In this document: piece after piece, positions 43,624-55,065 of the stretch | Position numbering within the stretch: position 1 is the stretch's first letter | How the letters are laid out: every line of letters starts with the position of its first letter | DNA from: Inia geoffrensis | Taxonomy: Eukaryota; Chordata; Mammalia; Artiodactyla; Iniidae | Direction of reading: 5' to 3' | Assembly (NCBI GenBank): GCA_036417435.1 | Contig: CM070905.1 | Span: 21,305,592-21,369,591, forward strand | DNA: 64,000 bases | Notes under the pieces: model-generated | Database searches by the model: none | The model's input: only the letters and a program-made list of their open reading frames with translations | What the model was told of the DNA's origin: nothing | Made by a program: the position numbers and the translations under genes

Positions 43624-45339
43624 AGAAAAGGAGACAGGAGAAGAGAGGAGAGAAAGCCAGGGCGAACTGATGTACTAAGCTCCTCGTTGAGGTGAGGGTC
43701 GGCTGTAGGTGGACAGAGAGAGGGTGTGTTCATATATGGGGAGGGAGACTCTTCTCCTTTGGAAGCATTAAACCCACCACGCCCCCAGCCCCACTGTCAC
43801 CCCCGTCCTGATTCCTCCTGGGCAGTTGTCATCTGTCACTGACTTGTAGCCTCCAAACAGGCCTCCAGCAAGGCTGCACTTCTTCCTTACCTCCCACTGA
43901 ACCCTTGGAGGGCATAGGCTGGGATTCCACGCCCCTTGGACAGATAGAGTGCCTCTAGCATCTCCTCCCCATTCTTGTAGGCCCCCGTGGAGTTGTCTCC
44001 AAGCAGCTGTCTTTAACCCGTTCCCGTTCAGCACGCCAGCCCACTCTCTGCACGCAGCACCCCCTTTGCTCACCTCCTGTCCCGCCCCCCACTGCAGCCT
44101 TGAATGCTGAGAGGGGTGCAGGGCGGCTTACACTACGGACAACGTGACTCTGCATCTTCCCCTCTGAGAGGAGACCTCTAACAGCCCACCCCAGCCAAGG
44201 CAGGGGCAGGAGGAGTAGCAATGTTGTTCCACTGATGCCACGCGTCCTCCAGACCCCACGTCTGCCCGCAAGCCACCAGTCACACTCAATGCCGCCTCTG
44301 TTGCGAGGTTGCTTGTGAAAAGTCCTTGTGTTGTGGCTCCCAGCTCCAGCGAGGTCCCCGATACAAGGTCTCCATTCATGTCAGGCTGGCCCCCCTCAGC
44401 CACACAGGCAGCCCCTGCTCCCTGAGGAAAGCTGCCCGGGGTAGGGGTACAGGGTGCCCCTCCACCGCCCCCCCACCCCATTTCCACAAAGGCCCAGCAC
44501 ACACTGCCCAGGTTCCCTCCCTCTCTCTGGTGCCGCCTGCCGTCCACCACCTGGGAAATCCTCAGGGCAGCAGGGCCCAGGAGCACACGCCAGCCAGTGG
44601 GCCTCTGGGGAGCCCATCCCTCTCTGTCAACAGCCATGCAAACTCCGGGCGGCCACGACATGTCAAGGGAAGGATGGGCACAACAGAGCATACAGAAGCA
44701 ACTCCCTTTTTTCCTCTTCCAATGAGCAAAGGGAAGAAAAACTGCTGTCTGCAAGGTACCTACCCCTACAGACTGAATGGAGTCAGTCAGAACTGAGGAA
44801 TGGGGTTGCTGGTCAGGGCCATATCAGTTAGGGAGCCAGCTGATGGGTTTTTGAAGCTCATGCAGCTTGGTGAATCCCGTACTACTGAAACCAAGCAGAG
44901 GCTGTGAGGCCCTCCAGGGTACAAAAGCCTTTCCGTGTCCCCTGTTTCTTGTTTGTAGGGAAAAAGCTTTAGCTTCCTAGACTTTCCCTGAATTCCAAAA
45001 GGCAGATTCAAACAGTTACTAATTAGGGGAGGGAAGGAATGCAGAAACAAAGGAAAAGTTGTCAAGAAACAATCATGCAGCTTGGGGCAGGGTCCTGGTT
45101 CCTCCTCAAGAGATATACAGGATGATCTGATACAAATATCTCTGAGTTATTCTATGGGAACTAAGGCCCCCAACCAGGTGGAGGATGATAACTTCAGGCT
45201 GAGCACAGCACATGGACCCCACACTAGTTGAAACCAGAAGGCTGATGATGAGATTCCTGGAACATCACCCTGTTACCTACCCACCAACCAACCTGAAGAC
45301 TCACACAACCTGCAGCCCTCATTCCAAATTTGTCTTGAA
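43624..45339. other. About 1.7 kb without recognised features
   Basis: GC-rich 43750-44650 has overlapping frames up to 208 codons on both strands with no domains. No repeats are confidently seen. Confidence 0.4.
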
Positions 45340-45352
45340 AAACTCTTCCCTG

Positions 45353-45579
45353 GGCTTCCCTGGTGGCGCAGTGGTTGAGAGTCCGCCTGCAGATGCAGGG
45401 GACATGGGTTCGTGCCCTGGTCTGGGAAGATCCCACATGCCGCGGAGCAGCTGGGCCCATAAGCCATGGCCACTGAGCCTGCGTGTCCGGAGCCTGCGCA
45501 TCCGGAGCCTGTGCTCCGCAACGGGAGAGGCCACAACGGTGAGAGGCCCACGTACCGCAAAAAATAAAAATAAAAAAAG
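45353..45579 (+). mobile_element. Medium-form CHR SINE with internal duplication
   Basis: GGCTTCCCTGGTGGCGCAGT, GGTTCGTGCCCTGGTCTGGG, CCATGGCCACTGAGCCTGCG, then GTCCGGAGCCTGCGCATCCG repeats an 18 bp portion of the body. Target duplication AAACTCTTCCCTG is identical at 45340-45352 and 45580-45592. Confidence 0.95.
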
Positions 45580-45761
45580 AAACTCTTCCCTGAAACCCAT
45601 GAGAGAGTTTGGGTCTTCTGAGCATGAGCTGCCCATTCTCCTTGCTTGGTCCTTGCAATAAACCTTTCTCTGCTCCAAATTCCGAGTTTTTGGTGGGCCT
45701 CACTCACTGTGTGTCAGGGACACGAACTTGGGTTCCACAACACTACTCTGCAGAGCGTTCA

Positions 45762-45948
45762 TGCAGTGGTTCTCAAACTGGAGCGTGCATCAGAATTATC
45801 TAGAGGGCATGTTATAACACAGATTGCCAGGCCGGCCTCCGGTCCCTGGTGCGTTAGGATGGGGGTGGGGCCTGGGCATCTGCATTCCTCACAAGTTCCC
45901 AGGCAATGCTGATGCTATGGTCAGGGACCTCACTTTGAGAACTATTGG
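45762..45948 (+). mobile_element. MER5A (hAT-Charlie) element
   Basis: The left terminus CAGTGGTTCTCAAACTGGAG is matched by the right terminus CTTTGAGAACTATTG. Between lie GTGCATCAGAATTATCTAGA, GGGTGGGGCCTGGGCATCTG and CAAGTTCCCAGGCAATGCTG, which is the MER5A order. Confidence 0.85.
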
Positions 45949-45954
45949 GAGAGG

Positions 45955-46550
45955 GTTTCCCCTGACCTCAAGGAAGTTACCAATAATTTGAGGCCAATAT
46001 ACACCTGAGTTCCCAAAGACAATTCCAAAGCCAAAACTACCGTGAATACAATGCAGGGCACTGAGGCGGGGTCTGTCTGACACCAAGTGGGGAGGTGGGG
46101 CTGGTCAAAGAAGCTTCCTAGGGAAAAGTGACTCAAGCGAGATGGTGAATGTGATAGCGGTGAAGAAGGAGCCGGGAGTCTGTGAAGTACCATATTGAAA
46201 TGGGAGTTGGGGGGAGGAGAGGAAGGGAGGCATCCTCCCTGTTGGATGGGATAAGAGTCAAGAGGTGAGAACACGGTTTAGGGCGACGGGTGGGATAAAC
46301 GGCGGGCGAGGGCAGCCATGTTGAAGGACAATGGGCGGGGTGAATTGTAGAGGCTAGGAAGAGGGGACCCTTGGGTGCCACGCCAAGACCCCTGGGCCAG
46401 ATACTGTGGCCAGAGAGTGCTGCTGTGGGTTTTAAAGTTGCCATTGGCATGACCAAGCCAGTGCTTGAGGAAAGTTATTCTGGCACCCAGCAGGGAGCAA
46501 GGAGAGCCTGGGCAAGTCTACCAAGCTGGTAGGTCAAGGCAAGCAATGAG
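45955..46550 (-). mobile_element. L2 LINE, reverse
   Basis: CCCCTGACCTCAAGGAAGTT, GTCAAAGAAGCTTCCTAGGG, TTTTAAAGTTGCCATTGGCA and AGTTATTCTGGCACCCAGCA align in order with a reversed L2. Heavily diverged, likely with gaps. Confidence 0.55.
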
Positions 46551-48510
46551 CGAGGTAATTTCGCTTCTCGTGTCATGTGATAATTGGTGTGGTCCTACGT
46601 GGGTTGTGTAATCCAAAGTGTTATCACTACCAACCCCTCCTCCAACAGTTATCTGTGGGTTGTTATTTTTTCTGTTTTTTTCTCACTTTTTGAGGGATCG
46701 CAGTGACCCCCAAGGAACCCAGCATCCTACCAAGGATGGGAGGGAGGCGAGGTTGGTGTTAAATAAACAGGTAGTGAGGGCTGGCAGACGGTCGCCCAAA
46801 CTGCCAGGGGCCCCACAGCATTGACTATCACACTCTGTCTCAAAGATGTTTTAAAATGAGAACTCCCTGGGCTCTTTCCCGGTTTTCTTTACTCCCTGTA
46901 ATGTTCTGGAAGCTTATTCCCATTCATTCAGCCTCCAGAGAGGAAGGAGAAAAGAGCCCTGATCCAAATGAGGGTTCCTCTTAAAGGCCTCGGTCAGAAA
47001 GTGAAAATGTTCCCATTGCCCTGGAGTGGGTGGGGCGCGTCGTCTCTTCGACCCGCCATCACGGTGGCTATGGATGAGGGGGGTGGCCAGGCAGAGACTG
47101 GTCTGCCCAGCGGAAGCCACTCTCCAGGCCCATCCTACCATCTGGGTTCACAGAGGTATCTTCTTACAGGAGCCTGAAAGCAGGAAGCTGAGCAGGGAGA
47201 TTCATAATTTCCTTTCTCCTCAGATACAAGCTTTTAGCGAGTGGGCCGCAGGCCAGGAGAAGAAAGCCGCCATCCCCATCAGCAGTGCCCGTGGAGCTGA
47301 GCCAGAGGGTGGGGGAGATGCTGTTTGAAGGAGACGCTTTGGAAATTCCTCACATTTTTGAGCCTTTGTCTCTGGGCATTGAGATGAAGATCCCTGTTTG
47401 ACTCTGAAAGAGCTCCCAGTCTCTCCTTTGCATTCGAAAGGAAGATCCTAGCAGAGAGCAGAAAGAATTCGGTGGCTGTCTTCTCATCTCAAAGGCCAAC
47501 TGAGTCATTTGGGCGGAGGGGGTACAGCGGGGGAGACCAGTTTTATTTTGCTGCGTCTACGCCTCATTTTCCTCTCGCACCTCCGGCCCCGGCCCCAAGC
47601 CCAGGTCATCAGTGATGTCAGTATATGGTGCTGCTTTCTGAGAAGAGCTGTCCTCCAGTACTCTGGGTTCTCAGGGAGCATCAAAGGCATCTGTGCGCTG
47701 GCAGGGACGACCGGGAGACAGGATGCCTGGGTCCTGACGGCTCTGTCAGACCTCAAGCCAGCCACTGTGGACCTGATGTCACATTTCTCCCACCTCCCAA
47801 CACAGAGAAGAGTTTGGCCTTGTCCTCCCACTTCCCATCCCCGGAGTGGTGAGGGCACCAAAGGGGACAGTCAGACCGTGTTCAGGGTAAGAGCAGCATT
47901 CGCAAGGGACAGGGACACGATGGCTAGGCTCCGTCAAGAGATTAGCCGGAAGCCCCCTTTGGCCCGTGATTTCAGACTCCACGTACGGAGGTCCAGCACA
48001 GCTTTGGTAGCTGTGAACAAGATCCCTCCGTTATCAGTTCCACATCTGTGTCCTTTCATTCCTCCACTGAACTGGCGCCCCTCTCCCACCAGATGCCATT
48101 TTGCATCCAAATCAACTGGTTCACAAGCAGCTGGGGAGGAGAGGAAAGTGGGGGGCTCCATGCTGTGATTAATTCCAGCCTGCCCCGGAATACCATCAGT
48201 TGCCTTTCTCCGCTCACTTCTTTCCTAATTCCAGGACTCCAGATTGCCTATGCTCTGAAGCACTTGAGTTACCATACCCCTTTTGCGACCAAAATGAAGT
48301 CTTCATCAGGGGACAGCTGGCCCAGAAGGAGGGGAGATTCTGCAGATAAAATGAAGCAGAAATTTCTTTGACAGTATTTTCTCAACCAACCCCTCTCAGA
48401 GACCCTTGGACCTGTTGTCAGGTTTTGTCCTCACCAGCCCTCCCCCACACACCTGGTCTTCCTCTAAGAAGGAAAAAACAAACAAAACCTAAGTTAAGGG
48501 CAGCAACTGT
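46551..48510. other. About 2 kb without recognised features
   Basis: A plus-strand open frame of 219 codons (47509-48168) lacks domains and is overlapped by minus-strand frames. No named repeat is recognised. I do not call a gene. Confidence 0.4.
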
Positions 48511-48514
48511 TGGT

Positions 48515-48640
48515 AAATGCGTTTGTCAGGTCACCACCAACTCACTGCACGACCCCAGGCAAATCACTTAATCTCTGATCTTACATTTTCTCCTGTAAAA
48601 AATAAAGGGTTGGACAAGAAGACCTGCAAGATCCCTTCCA
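48515..48640 (+). mobile_element. MIR-family SINE fragment
   Basis: CACGACCCCAGGCAAATCAC, TTAATCTCTGATCTTACATT, AAAGGGTTGGACAAGAAGAC and AGATCCCTTCCAGAC fit the conserved MIR core and 3' part. Confidence 0.55.
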
Positions 48641-49540
48641 GACATGACAGCCCAAGTGTGAGCTCCACATCTTACCACAGGGACAACTCATCCTCTTCCC
48701 CTTTCCGCTGTTCAAGTGCTGGGCCTCCCTCCAGGACTGGCTGTGGCTGGAATTCAGTATCAAATTCCTTCATGATCTCAGTATCTATATGGGTGGCTGC
48801 ATAGTGAGAACCACGGGCGGAGGACAGCCACCCTTCTGTGCAACGTGGGCTCCCTAACCAAACTGACAATTTCTCCAGACACTGAAGGTATCACAGTATT
48901 CCCCAAGGGGGTCCCTTTCTGAGTGCTGGGGCCACAGACGAAACAGACTCATGGAACTCATCTGGATTCTGGCAACTTCTCCAAAAGCCTGTCTACACCT
49001 GCTTTTTGGGGTTGTGTTTTTTTTGCTTTTCAACTTTGAGGGCCGTATCTTCCTATGAAAAGGGATTATATTGAATCACCCAGCCCTATCACTCACCCTG
49101 TCCTCTCCTGAAAATGAGTTCGGCGACTACTTTACCATGACCTCCTGAGCATCCAGAAAGATGGTTCTTTTCTTCTTTCTGTGCTAGACAGCCTTGCCCT
49201 CCTGTATGCAGTGTTCACTTCCACCACACTTGAGCCAAAGCTGTCTTCAGAGCTCTCGTTTCAGCGGGTGTGAGTGTGCCGCTGTAAGTGTTCTGTCTCT
49301 CTGTATGTATCTCTCTGGGTGTGTGTCTTTTGGAGATCTCTGTCTCTATCTCACTATGTCTGTCCGTGTGTACGGATGATCCTGATACTTCAGTAGATTG
49401 ATCCTATTTTCTCCTTCCATTGGCCGCCGAACTTCTCACGTTTTTCTATAGGTAACAGATTGTGGCTGGGCCCCCCGGGGGCAGCTTCGGTTCTAAATCC
49501 TCCGTCTTCCTGGAGGTCAGAGTGAGCACAGCCAACCTTC
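48641..49540. other. Unique sequence with TG/TC-rich patch
   Basis: 49268-49376 is a low-complexity patch of TGTG, TCTCTC and TCTGTC words. No gene is recognised in the interval. Confidence 0.45.
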
Positions 49541-49555
49541 AGAAACACATGTCTA

Positions 49556-49817
49556 GGGGGTGAGGGGGAGGAATTGAGAGCTTCGGACTGACACACATGC
49601 ACGATTGTTACTATGTATAAAATAGATAACTAAATGAGAACATACTGTAGAGCACAGGGAACTCTAGTTACTGCACTGTGGTGACCTAAATGGGAAGGAA
49701 ACCCAAAAAAGAGGGGATATATGTATTCATATAGCTGACTCATTTTGCTGTACGGTAGAAATTAACACAACATTGTAAAGCAACTACACTCCAATAAGAA
49801 TTAAAAAAACAAAAAAA
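49556..49817 (+). mobile_element. LINE-1 3' end, severely 5'-truncated
   Basis: GGGGGAGGAATTGAGAGCTT, ATGTATAAAATAGATAACTA, GAGCACAGGGAACTCTAGTT, GCAACTACACTCCAATAAGA and an A-rich tail are the L1 3' UTR. The target duplication AAACACATGTCTA is at 49543-49555 and 49818-49830 (coordinates within a base or two). Confidence 0.93.
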
Positions 49818-49830
49818 AACAAACACATGT

Positions 49831-51409
49831 CTAACACCAGAAGCATTGGTGAGTGATGTACATTTCACCAAAATCTCAGTGGGATGACAGAGAGATTATA
49901 TCACACACCACAACACACCACAAAATTCGATCAAGCCTCCTCATTAGACATCTTTAGACATCTTGTTCTCTCCCCAGAACTCTTCTGAAAGCATCACTTT
50001 ATCGTGTAGCTCACACTGGGCAGATGAACAGGCCCCCGAAGACCTCCTATAACTGCAGCTCCCTTTAAAGATGCCATGCTCCACCACATGAGCTACGGTA
50101 GGTGGGCTACAGCTGATTGGACCCAAGGGTGAGCACCTGACCAGGGGCTGCCTCTCTATTGGTCAGCCAGGTGTCTTATGAGAGAGCTTAGGCCTAGAGC
50201 TAGTGATATTTGAACCAATCAAATGCCTCAGCTTAGGGAGTTTGGATGTGACACGGAGGGGGAGCCAGTGGTTGTCCACGAGAGAAGCGGAATGACAAAG
50301 AAAAGCAAGGACCGAGAGAGAAATCATTCCATCAGTGGCAGCAGAGCAGAGTCGGATCAATGCTCCTGCTGCAGATCCAGGGCTATGCACACTGTGCCCC
50401 CAGTACCTACCTCACAGGCCCTCAAGCCACAGTGGTTTCCTGATAAAGCTCGTTAAATGGGGCTGTATGTGCTCCTGAAACACCTCTGCGCCCTGAACCA
50501 CATCCCATGTGTTTTCGCACAGGTTAGGTGTGCTGCTCGTGGGATTTCAGGTACCCTTCCTAGAGTCGCAGTCTGTGAAATTGAGGCCCCGAGGGAAGTG
50601 TGATTTCCAGACCTGAGGCTGGGAGGGTACATAACTGAGAGGCTTTCCTTTCCCACCAGGCCCATCTCAGACCCTCGGTGAGGACAGTTATCACCCCTGG
50701 TGCCCCATCAAGAGAAATCCCAGCTCCCTCTTTCTCTCTCTTTGGGTGATGAGGACCATTCTCAAGCACCCATTATTTTGTTGGGTCCCATGAGTCCACT
50801 CCACCCAATGTGCTCCGCTCTGACTGGGCCATACAGTTCGAGGGGAGTGAAACTGGAGAAGAATGTGTGGAAGTTTGTGGCTTTCATCTCTTAAACAAAT
50901 AGCAAATTCCTTGGGCTGCTGCTGCTGGAATTAAACAATGATGTATTGGGGGGAGGCTCTACAGTGTTACCTTAGCAACACCCAGGCTGTTTTCAGGCAA
51001 GGTCTAGTAAAAGAGGAAGGAGAACAAAAATAATAAAGGGACGAGTCTGGATGGGGTCCAGGAATGGGGGTCTTTTGGCTGAATGTGTTTTGTGCTCTGC
51101 GGTGTTTACAGGCCTCCTTTCAGCTAAGTTTCCTCTGGGCTCCCCCAGTGCATTCCACCGTCAGTGAGGCCATCCACTAGAATACTAATGCGAGGCTAAG
51201 AAAAGACAAAGTGCCATGTGAGGAATGGGTTAGGAAGGGAAAGACATCACAGCTGGGACCACCTAAGTGGGAAGTGACACGTGTGAAGCCTTCCAGGCTG
51301 GCTCTTGAAATCATGAAGGTCATGGGAGAAAGAGGGTGAGGTTCTTCAAAGGTGACCAACGCTTGGGCCTTAGGCAGAGCAGAGGCCTGTATGGCAGCAA
51401 TCCATCAGA
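49831..51409. other. About 1.6 kb without recognised features
   Basis: No gene or repeat recognised. Small open frames only. Confidence 0.4.
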
Positions 51410-51575
51410 CCCTTGCTACTCACAGCGTGGTCCATGGACCAGCGGTAGAGGCGTTACCTGGGAGTTTGACAGAAATGCAGAATATAGGGCTGCCCCAGGC
51501 CTACTGACAAGGGTCTGCATTTTTACAAGCCCCAGGTGGTTCATGTGTGCACTGCTGTTTGAGAAGCGCCAAGCG
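51410..51575 (-). mobile_element. MER5A (hAT-Charlie) element, reverse
   Basis: GCTACTCACAGCGTGGTCCA, CCTGGGAGTTTGACAGAAAT, CAAGCCCCAGGTGGTTCATG and GTTTGAGAAGCGCC are the reversed MER5A order. Termini are eroded. Confidence 0.7.
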
Positions 51576-52193
51576 GGACCTAAGTCTTGTCTCTCCCAGG
51601 TTCCTGCAAATCTGTCACTGCCTTTGTCATGTCACAGCAGACTACCACCCACACAAAAACAGGCATATCCAGTTTGCTGATAATGCATTTTGGTGGGGGT
51701 TTTTTTCATGACAGATCCACTTGAGATCTAGAAAGCACTTTAATACTCTATCCTTCTTCAAATGATCAAGAGAAATAGCAAGTCCTGTATTTACAAAACC
51801 GATGAAAATCACCATGTAATAATCAGTGGGTACAGAACAACCGCACAGATCCGTGTTTCCAACTTTTTCCACCATGATTCTCCATCAAGGTAAAAAAAGA
51901 TTCGTACAGATCCCAGAAGGACGTAGAGGTGGCAGCACAACTGCCAAAGATGGTACAATGACTTACTACTGAAGCTGGTGATGGGACACAAGGGGAAGGA
52001 GGGGCAGAGTCCTCGAGAAAAGAACCCTATTTAACGCAGGCGCCTCTAGTCCGTGGTTGACCTCTGGTACCAAAACCGTGCCCCAAAGTCGTTGCTGCAG
52101 GTCACAAAGCCGGGGTTGGTGGGCGGGTGCACGATACAGTGCACGGTGTTGTTGTGGCCCAGGGAGAGCAGGTTCCGGCGCTCGGCCATTCTT

Positions 52194-52414
52194 TTTTTTT
52201 TTAAGTTTTTTTTTTTTTTTTCTGGTATGAGGGCCTCTCACTGTTGTGGCCTCTCCCGTTGCGGAGCACAGGCTCCGGACGCGCAGGCTCAGCGGCCATG
52301 GCTCACGGGCTCAGCCGCTTCGCGGCATGTGGGATCTTTCCAGACCGGGGCATGAACCTGTGTCCCCTGCATCGGCAGGCGGACTCTCAACCACTGAGCC
52401 ACCAGGGAAGCCCT
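52194..52414 (-). mobile_element. Medium-form CHR SINE inside CSTF1 pseudogene
   Basis: Two T runs, GAGGGCCTCTCACTGTTGTG, CAGCGGCCATGGCTCACGGG and GAGCCACCAGGGAAGCC. The target duplication CTCGGCCATTCTT is identical at 52181-52193 and 52415-52427 and is itself pseudogene sequence. The SINE therefore inserted after the CSTF1 copy was already fixed in place. Confidence 0.96.
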
Positions 52415-53480
52415 CTCGGCCATTCTTGAGTCCCAGCAGCAAAGGCTGATCGTCCTCTAGTCAGGCAGCAGCACGCAGTCCTCCGTGTGGTTGAAGACGG
52501 ACTACGTCCAGTGCACCTGCTGCCCGCTCAAGCCAGCCCCTGTGTATCTGACCAGGGTTCGCTCTGTTGATATTTCTCAAAGTTTAGCTACAGTCTTCTT
52601 CACTTGACAGAATGTATTTTGAATTTTTGGAAAAAATGGCAAAACAAACTTCAGCATCATCGTGTGCTTTCTCAAAGGTTGTGATGCATCGATTTGAAAC
52701 AACATCCCATAATTTGATGCAGCCGTCCTTGCTAACAGTCACATACGTATTGGCACTAGGATTGTAATTAACGGAACATATGGCATCAGTGTATTGATCT
52801 TGAGGACTGCAAGAGACAAAGCACTGAAATGTGTTGATATCATAAAGTCGAAGAGTAGGTTGCTGAGCCCCACCAAGTATCAAGTCTCTAGAAGGATGAA
52901 AGGAGATGGAGCATAACGTTTCAGCCCCCTGAATGTATTTGAAGGCTCTTTTTGCAGATGGTTTGGAATACTCAAATAATTTAAAGAGTATAATCCCTTT
53001 AACCAGAGGTGAGGATCTGTTCTGTTGGGTGGAAAGCGAGACATGTGACGCGGTCATAAAGAGTTGGAATCACCGGGTGGTTTTCCATGTTCTGCTGTGC
53101 AGTCTCGTTCATCATGACCTCTATTGGCATGGCACTTTTGGCCAACATTCTTTCTGTGTCAAGTATTTTTACGGAAGCATCAGCAGATCGATCCAGTAGC
53201 TATTAAGTGCCCATCTCTATTATAGGTATAGCTACACGACATGGTACTTTATGGGATGTGACATAGCATGTTTCGTACTCTGAAGTCTCTGGGGACATAG
53301 TCTTGACATCTGCATCAAACTCCAGGTCAATTCCTGTGCCAGGGGCAACTGTATCTGACGGACCAATTGCATAGTGAACTGCAGTATCATCGTTTTCCAT
53401 TCCTTGTATTATATCACTGTTAACGTGGTGGTATGAATTCTTCTAGACCTTTCTCCAGGCACACGGTCGTTTCATTTCTA

Positions 53481-53768
<288 letters not shown>

Positions 53769-53814
53769 TCAGATCCGGAGAGCACCGCGGGTGTGGCGGC
53801 AGGTTGGCGCCACC

Positions 53815-53850
53815 ACTTCCGGGGCCTTACGGAGCAAGTGCGCCTGCGCA
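53815..53850. promoter_or_regulatory. ETS and NRF1-like motifs at pseudogene 5' end
   Basis: ACTTCCGG (ETS/GABP-type, 53815-53822) and TGCGCCTGCGCA (NRF1-like palindrome, 53839-53850) lie in a CpG-rich patch just upstream of the retained 5' UTR. Such motifs typify housekeeping promoters. Whether this is retained parental 5' UTR or host sequence is unknown, and activity is not shown. Confidence 0.35.
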
Positions 53851-53911
53851 CCGTCTCTGCTGGGGCGTGACTCAAGCCGAGGTGTTTGTTTTTTAACACT
53901 GAGTTTTTCGT

Positions 53912-53952
53912 GATGATAATGACAATGATGATGCTGATGATGAAGATGACAT
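53912..53952. repeat. Imperfect (GAT)n tract
   Basis: GATGATAATGACAATGATGA continues with TGCTGATGATGAAGATGAC, a short degenerate trinucleotide repeat next to an LTR. Confidence 0.85.
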
Positions 53953-53959
53953 TAGATAC

Positions 53960-54267
53960 TGTTAGGGGTTGAACTGTGTCCCCCGAAAAGGATATATTCA
54001 AGTCCTAACTCCCAGTACCTGTGACTATGACCTTATTTGGAAATAGGGTCTTTGCAGATGAGATCAAGTTAAGATGAGGTCATTAGGTTGCCGTAATCCA
54101 ATGACTAGAGGAACAGATTATTCCTCTGAGCCCCTAAGGAGGAGCCAACCTACTAACACCTTGATTTCAGACTTCTGGCCTCCAGAACAGTGAGACACGA
54201 AATTTCTACTGTTTTAAGCCACCCAGTTTGTGATACTTTGTTACAGCAGACCTAGAAAACATAGACA
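53960..54267 (+). mobile_element. MLT1-type LTR (ERVL-MaLR)
   Basis: TGTTAGGGGTTGAACTGTGT, ATGACCTTATTTGGAAATAG, GGTCTTTGCAGATGAGATCA, ACACCTTGATTTCAGACTTC and TTTTAAGCCACCCAGTTTGT end at a CA. It is about 310 bp, shortened internally compared with the copy at 1726-2491. Solo LTR without viral genes. Confidence 0.85.
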
Positions 54268-54502
54268 GAATTTCCTTTTTTTTTTTTCTGAAAATTTCCT
54301 TCCTTCAAGCCCTTTCACATACAGTATCTTGTGAAAGCAGAGGCAGGCTAGGCATTTTATTCAGTTTTTCGGAGAAGAAAGTCCATTTGTTACATGAACT
54401 GGTCACAGGAGTGAGGCGGTACTACAGCTGCACCTGGCGGGCCTGTGAGAAAGAGCCACAGGGGATGTGGGCCTCTGCATCTGTCCCTGGGCCTGGACAG
54501 CT

Positions 54503-54523
54503 GCCACCCCCCCCCCCCCCCCG
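54503..54523. repeat. Poly(C) run
   Basis: A near-pure cytosine run follows CTGCCA and ends at GAGG. Expected to be length-unstable and error-prone in assembly. Confidence 0.95.
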
Positions 54524-54694
54524 AGGACACCGAATAAGAGGGAAGACTAGCGCCACGGGGCTCACCCATCACCATCTCCACCATCTCCATCCCATGGGCT
54601 CAAAGGCGCCATCAGCAGGGTGTGTCCCAGCCCCAAGCTGGACATGGCCCAAGTATGCATCTTTCTTGTTATCCTGAAGTTTGTTTCTGAGTTG

Positions 54695-55065
54695 TCAAAT
54701 GTCACCTCCTTTCTCAAACCCCCCCAGCTTTATTTTCCTCACAACACTTAACACCATCCATAATGCTGCTGCTTATTTATTTTATTATTATTAATTAATT
54801 TTTTTTTTTTTTGCGGAGCACAGGCTCCAGACGCGCAGGCTCAGCGGCCATGACTCACGGGCCCAGCAGCTCCGCAGCATGTGGAATCTTCCCGGACCAG
54901 GGCACGAACCCGTGTCCCCTGCATCAGCAGGCGGACTCGCAACCACTGCGCCACCAGGGAAGCCCTTAATTACTTTTATACCTCCTGTCTCCTTTACTAG
55001 AATGTACATTCTGGCCCCCAGAATATAGCCTTGCCCGTGACAGTTTCTCAAGAAATAATGGGAGG
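54695..55065 (+). mobile_element. L2 LINE 3' region, interrupted by SINE
   Basis: Left (54695-54790): CAAATGTCACCTCCTTTCTC, TTCCTCACAACACTTAACAC. Right (54978-55065): CCTCCTGTCTCCTTTACTAG, AATGTACATTCTGGCCCCCA. Collinear L2 on both sides of a CHR SINE. Confidence 0.68.
54803..54965 (-). mobile_element. Truncated CHR SINE
   Basis: A T run passes directly into GCGGAGCACAGGCTCCAGAC, so about 40 bp of the normal 3' body is missing although a tail is present. The head GCGCCACCAGGGAAGCC is intact. Flanks TTAATTAATTTT (54791-54802) and TTAATTACTTTT (54966-54977) are the target duplication. Confidence 0.92.

Noticed and set aside
47509..48168. 219-codon plus-strand open frame
   Set aside because: No domain or family resemblance, and competing frames on the other strand. 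Length alone is not evidence in a mammalian window.
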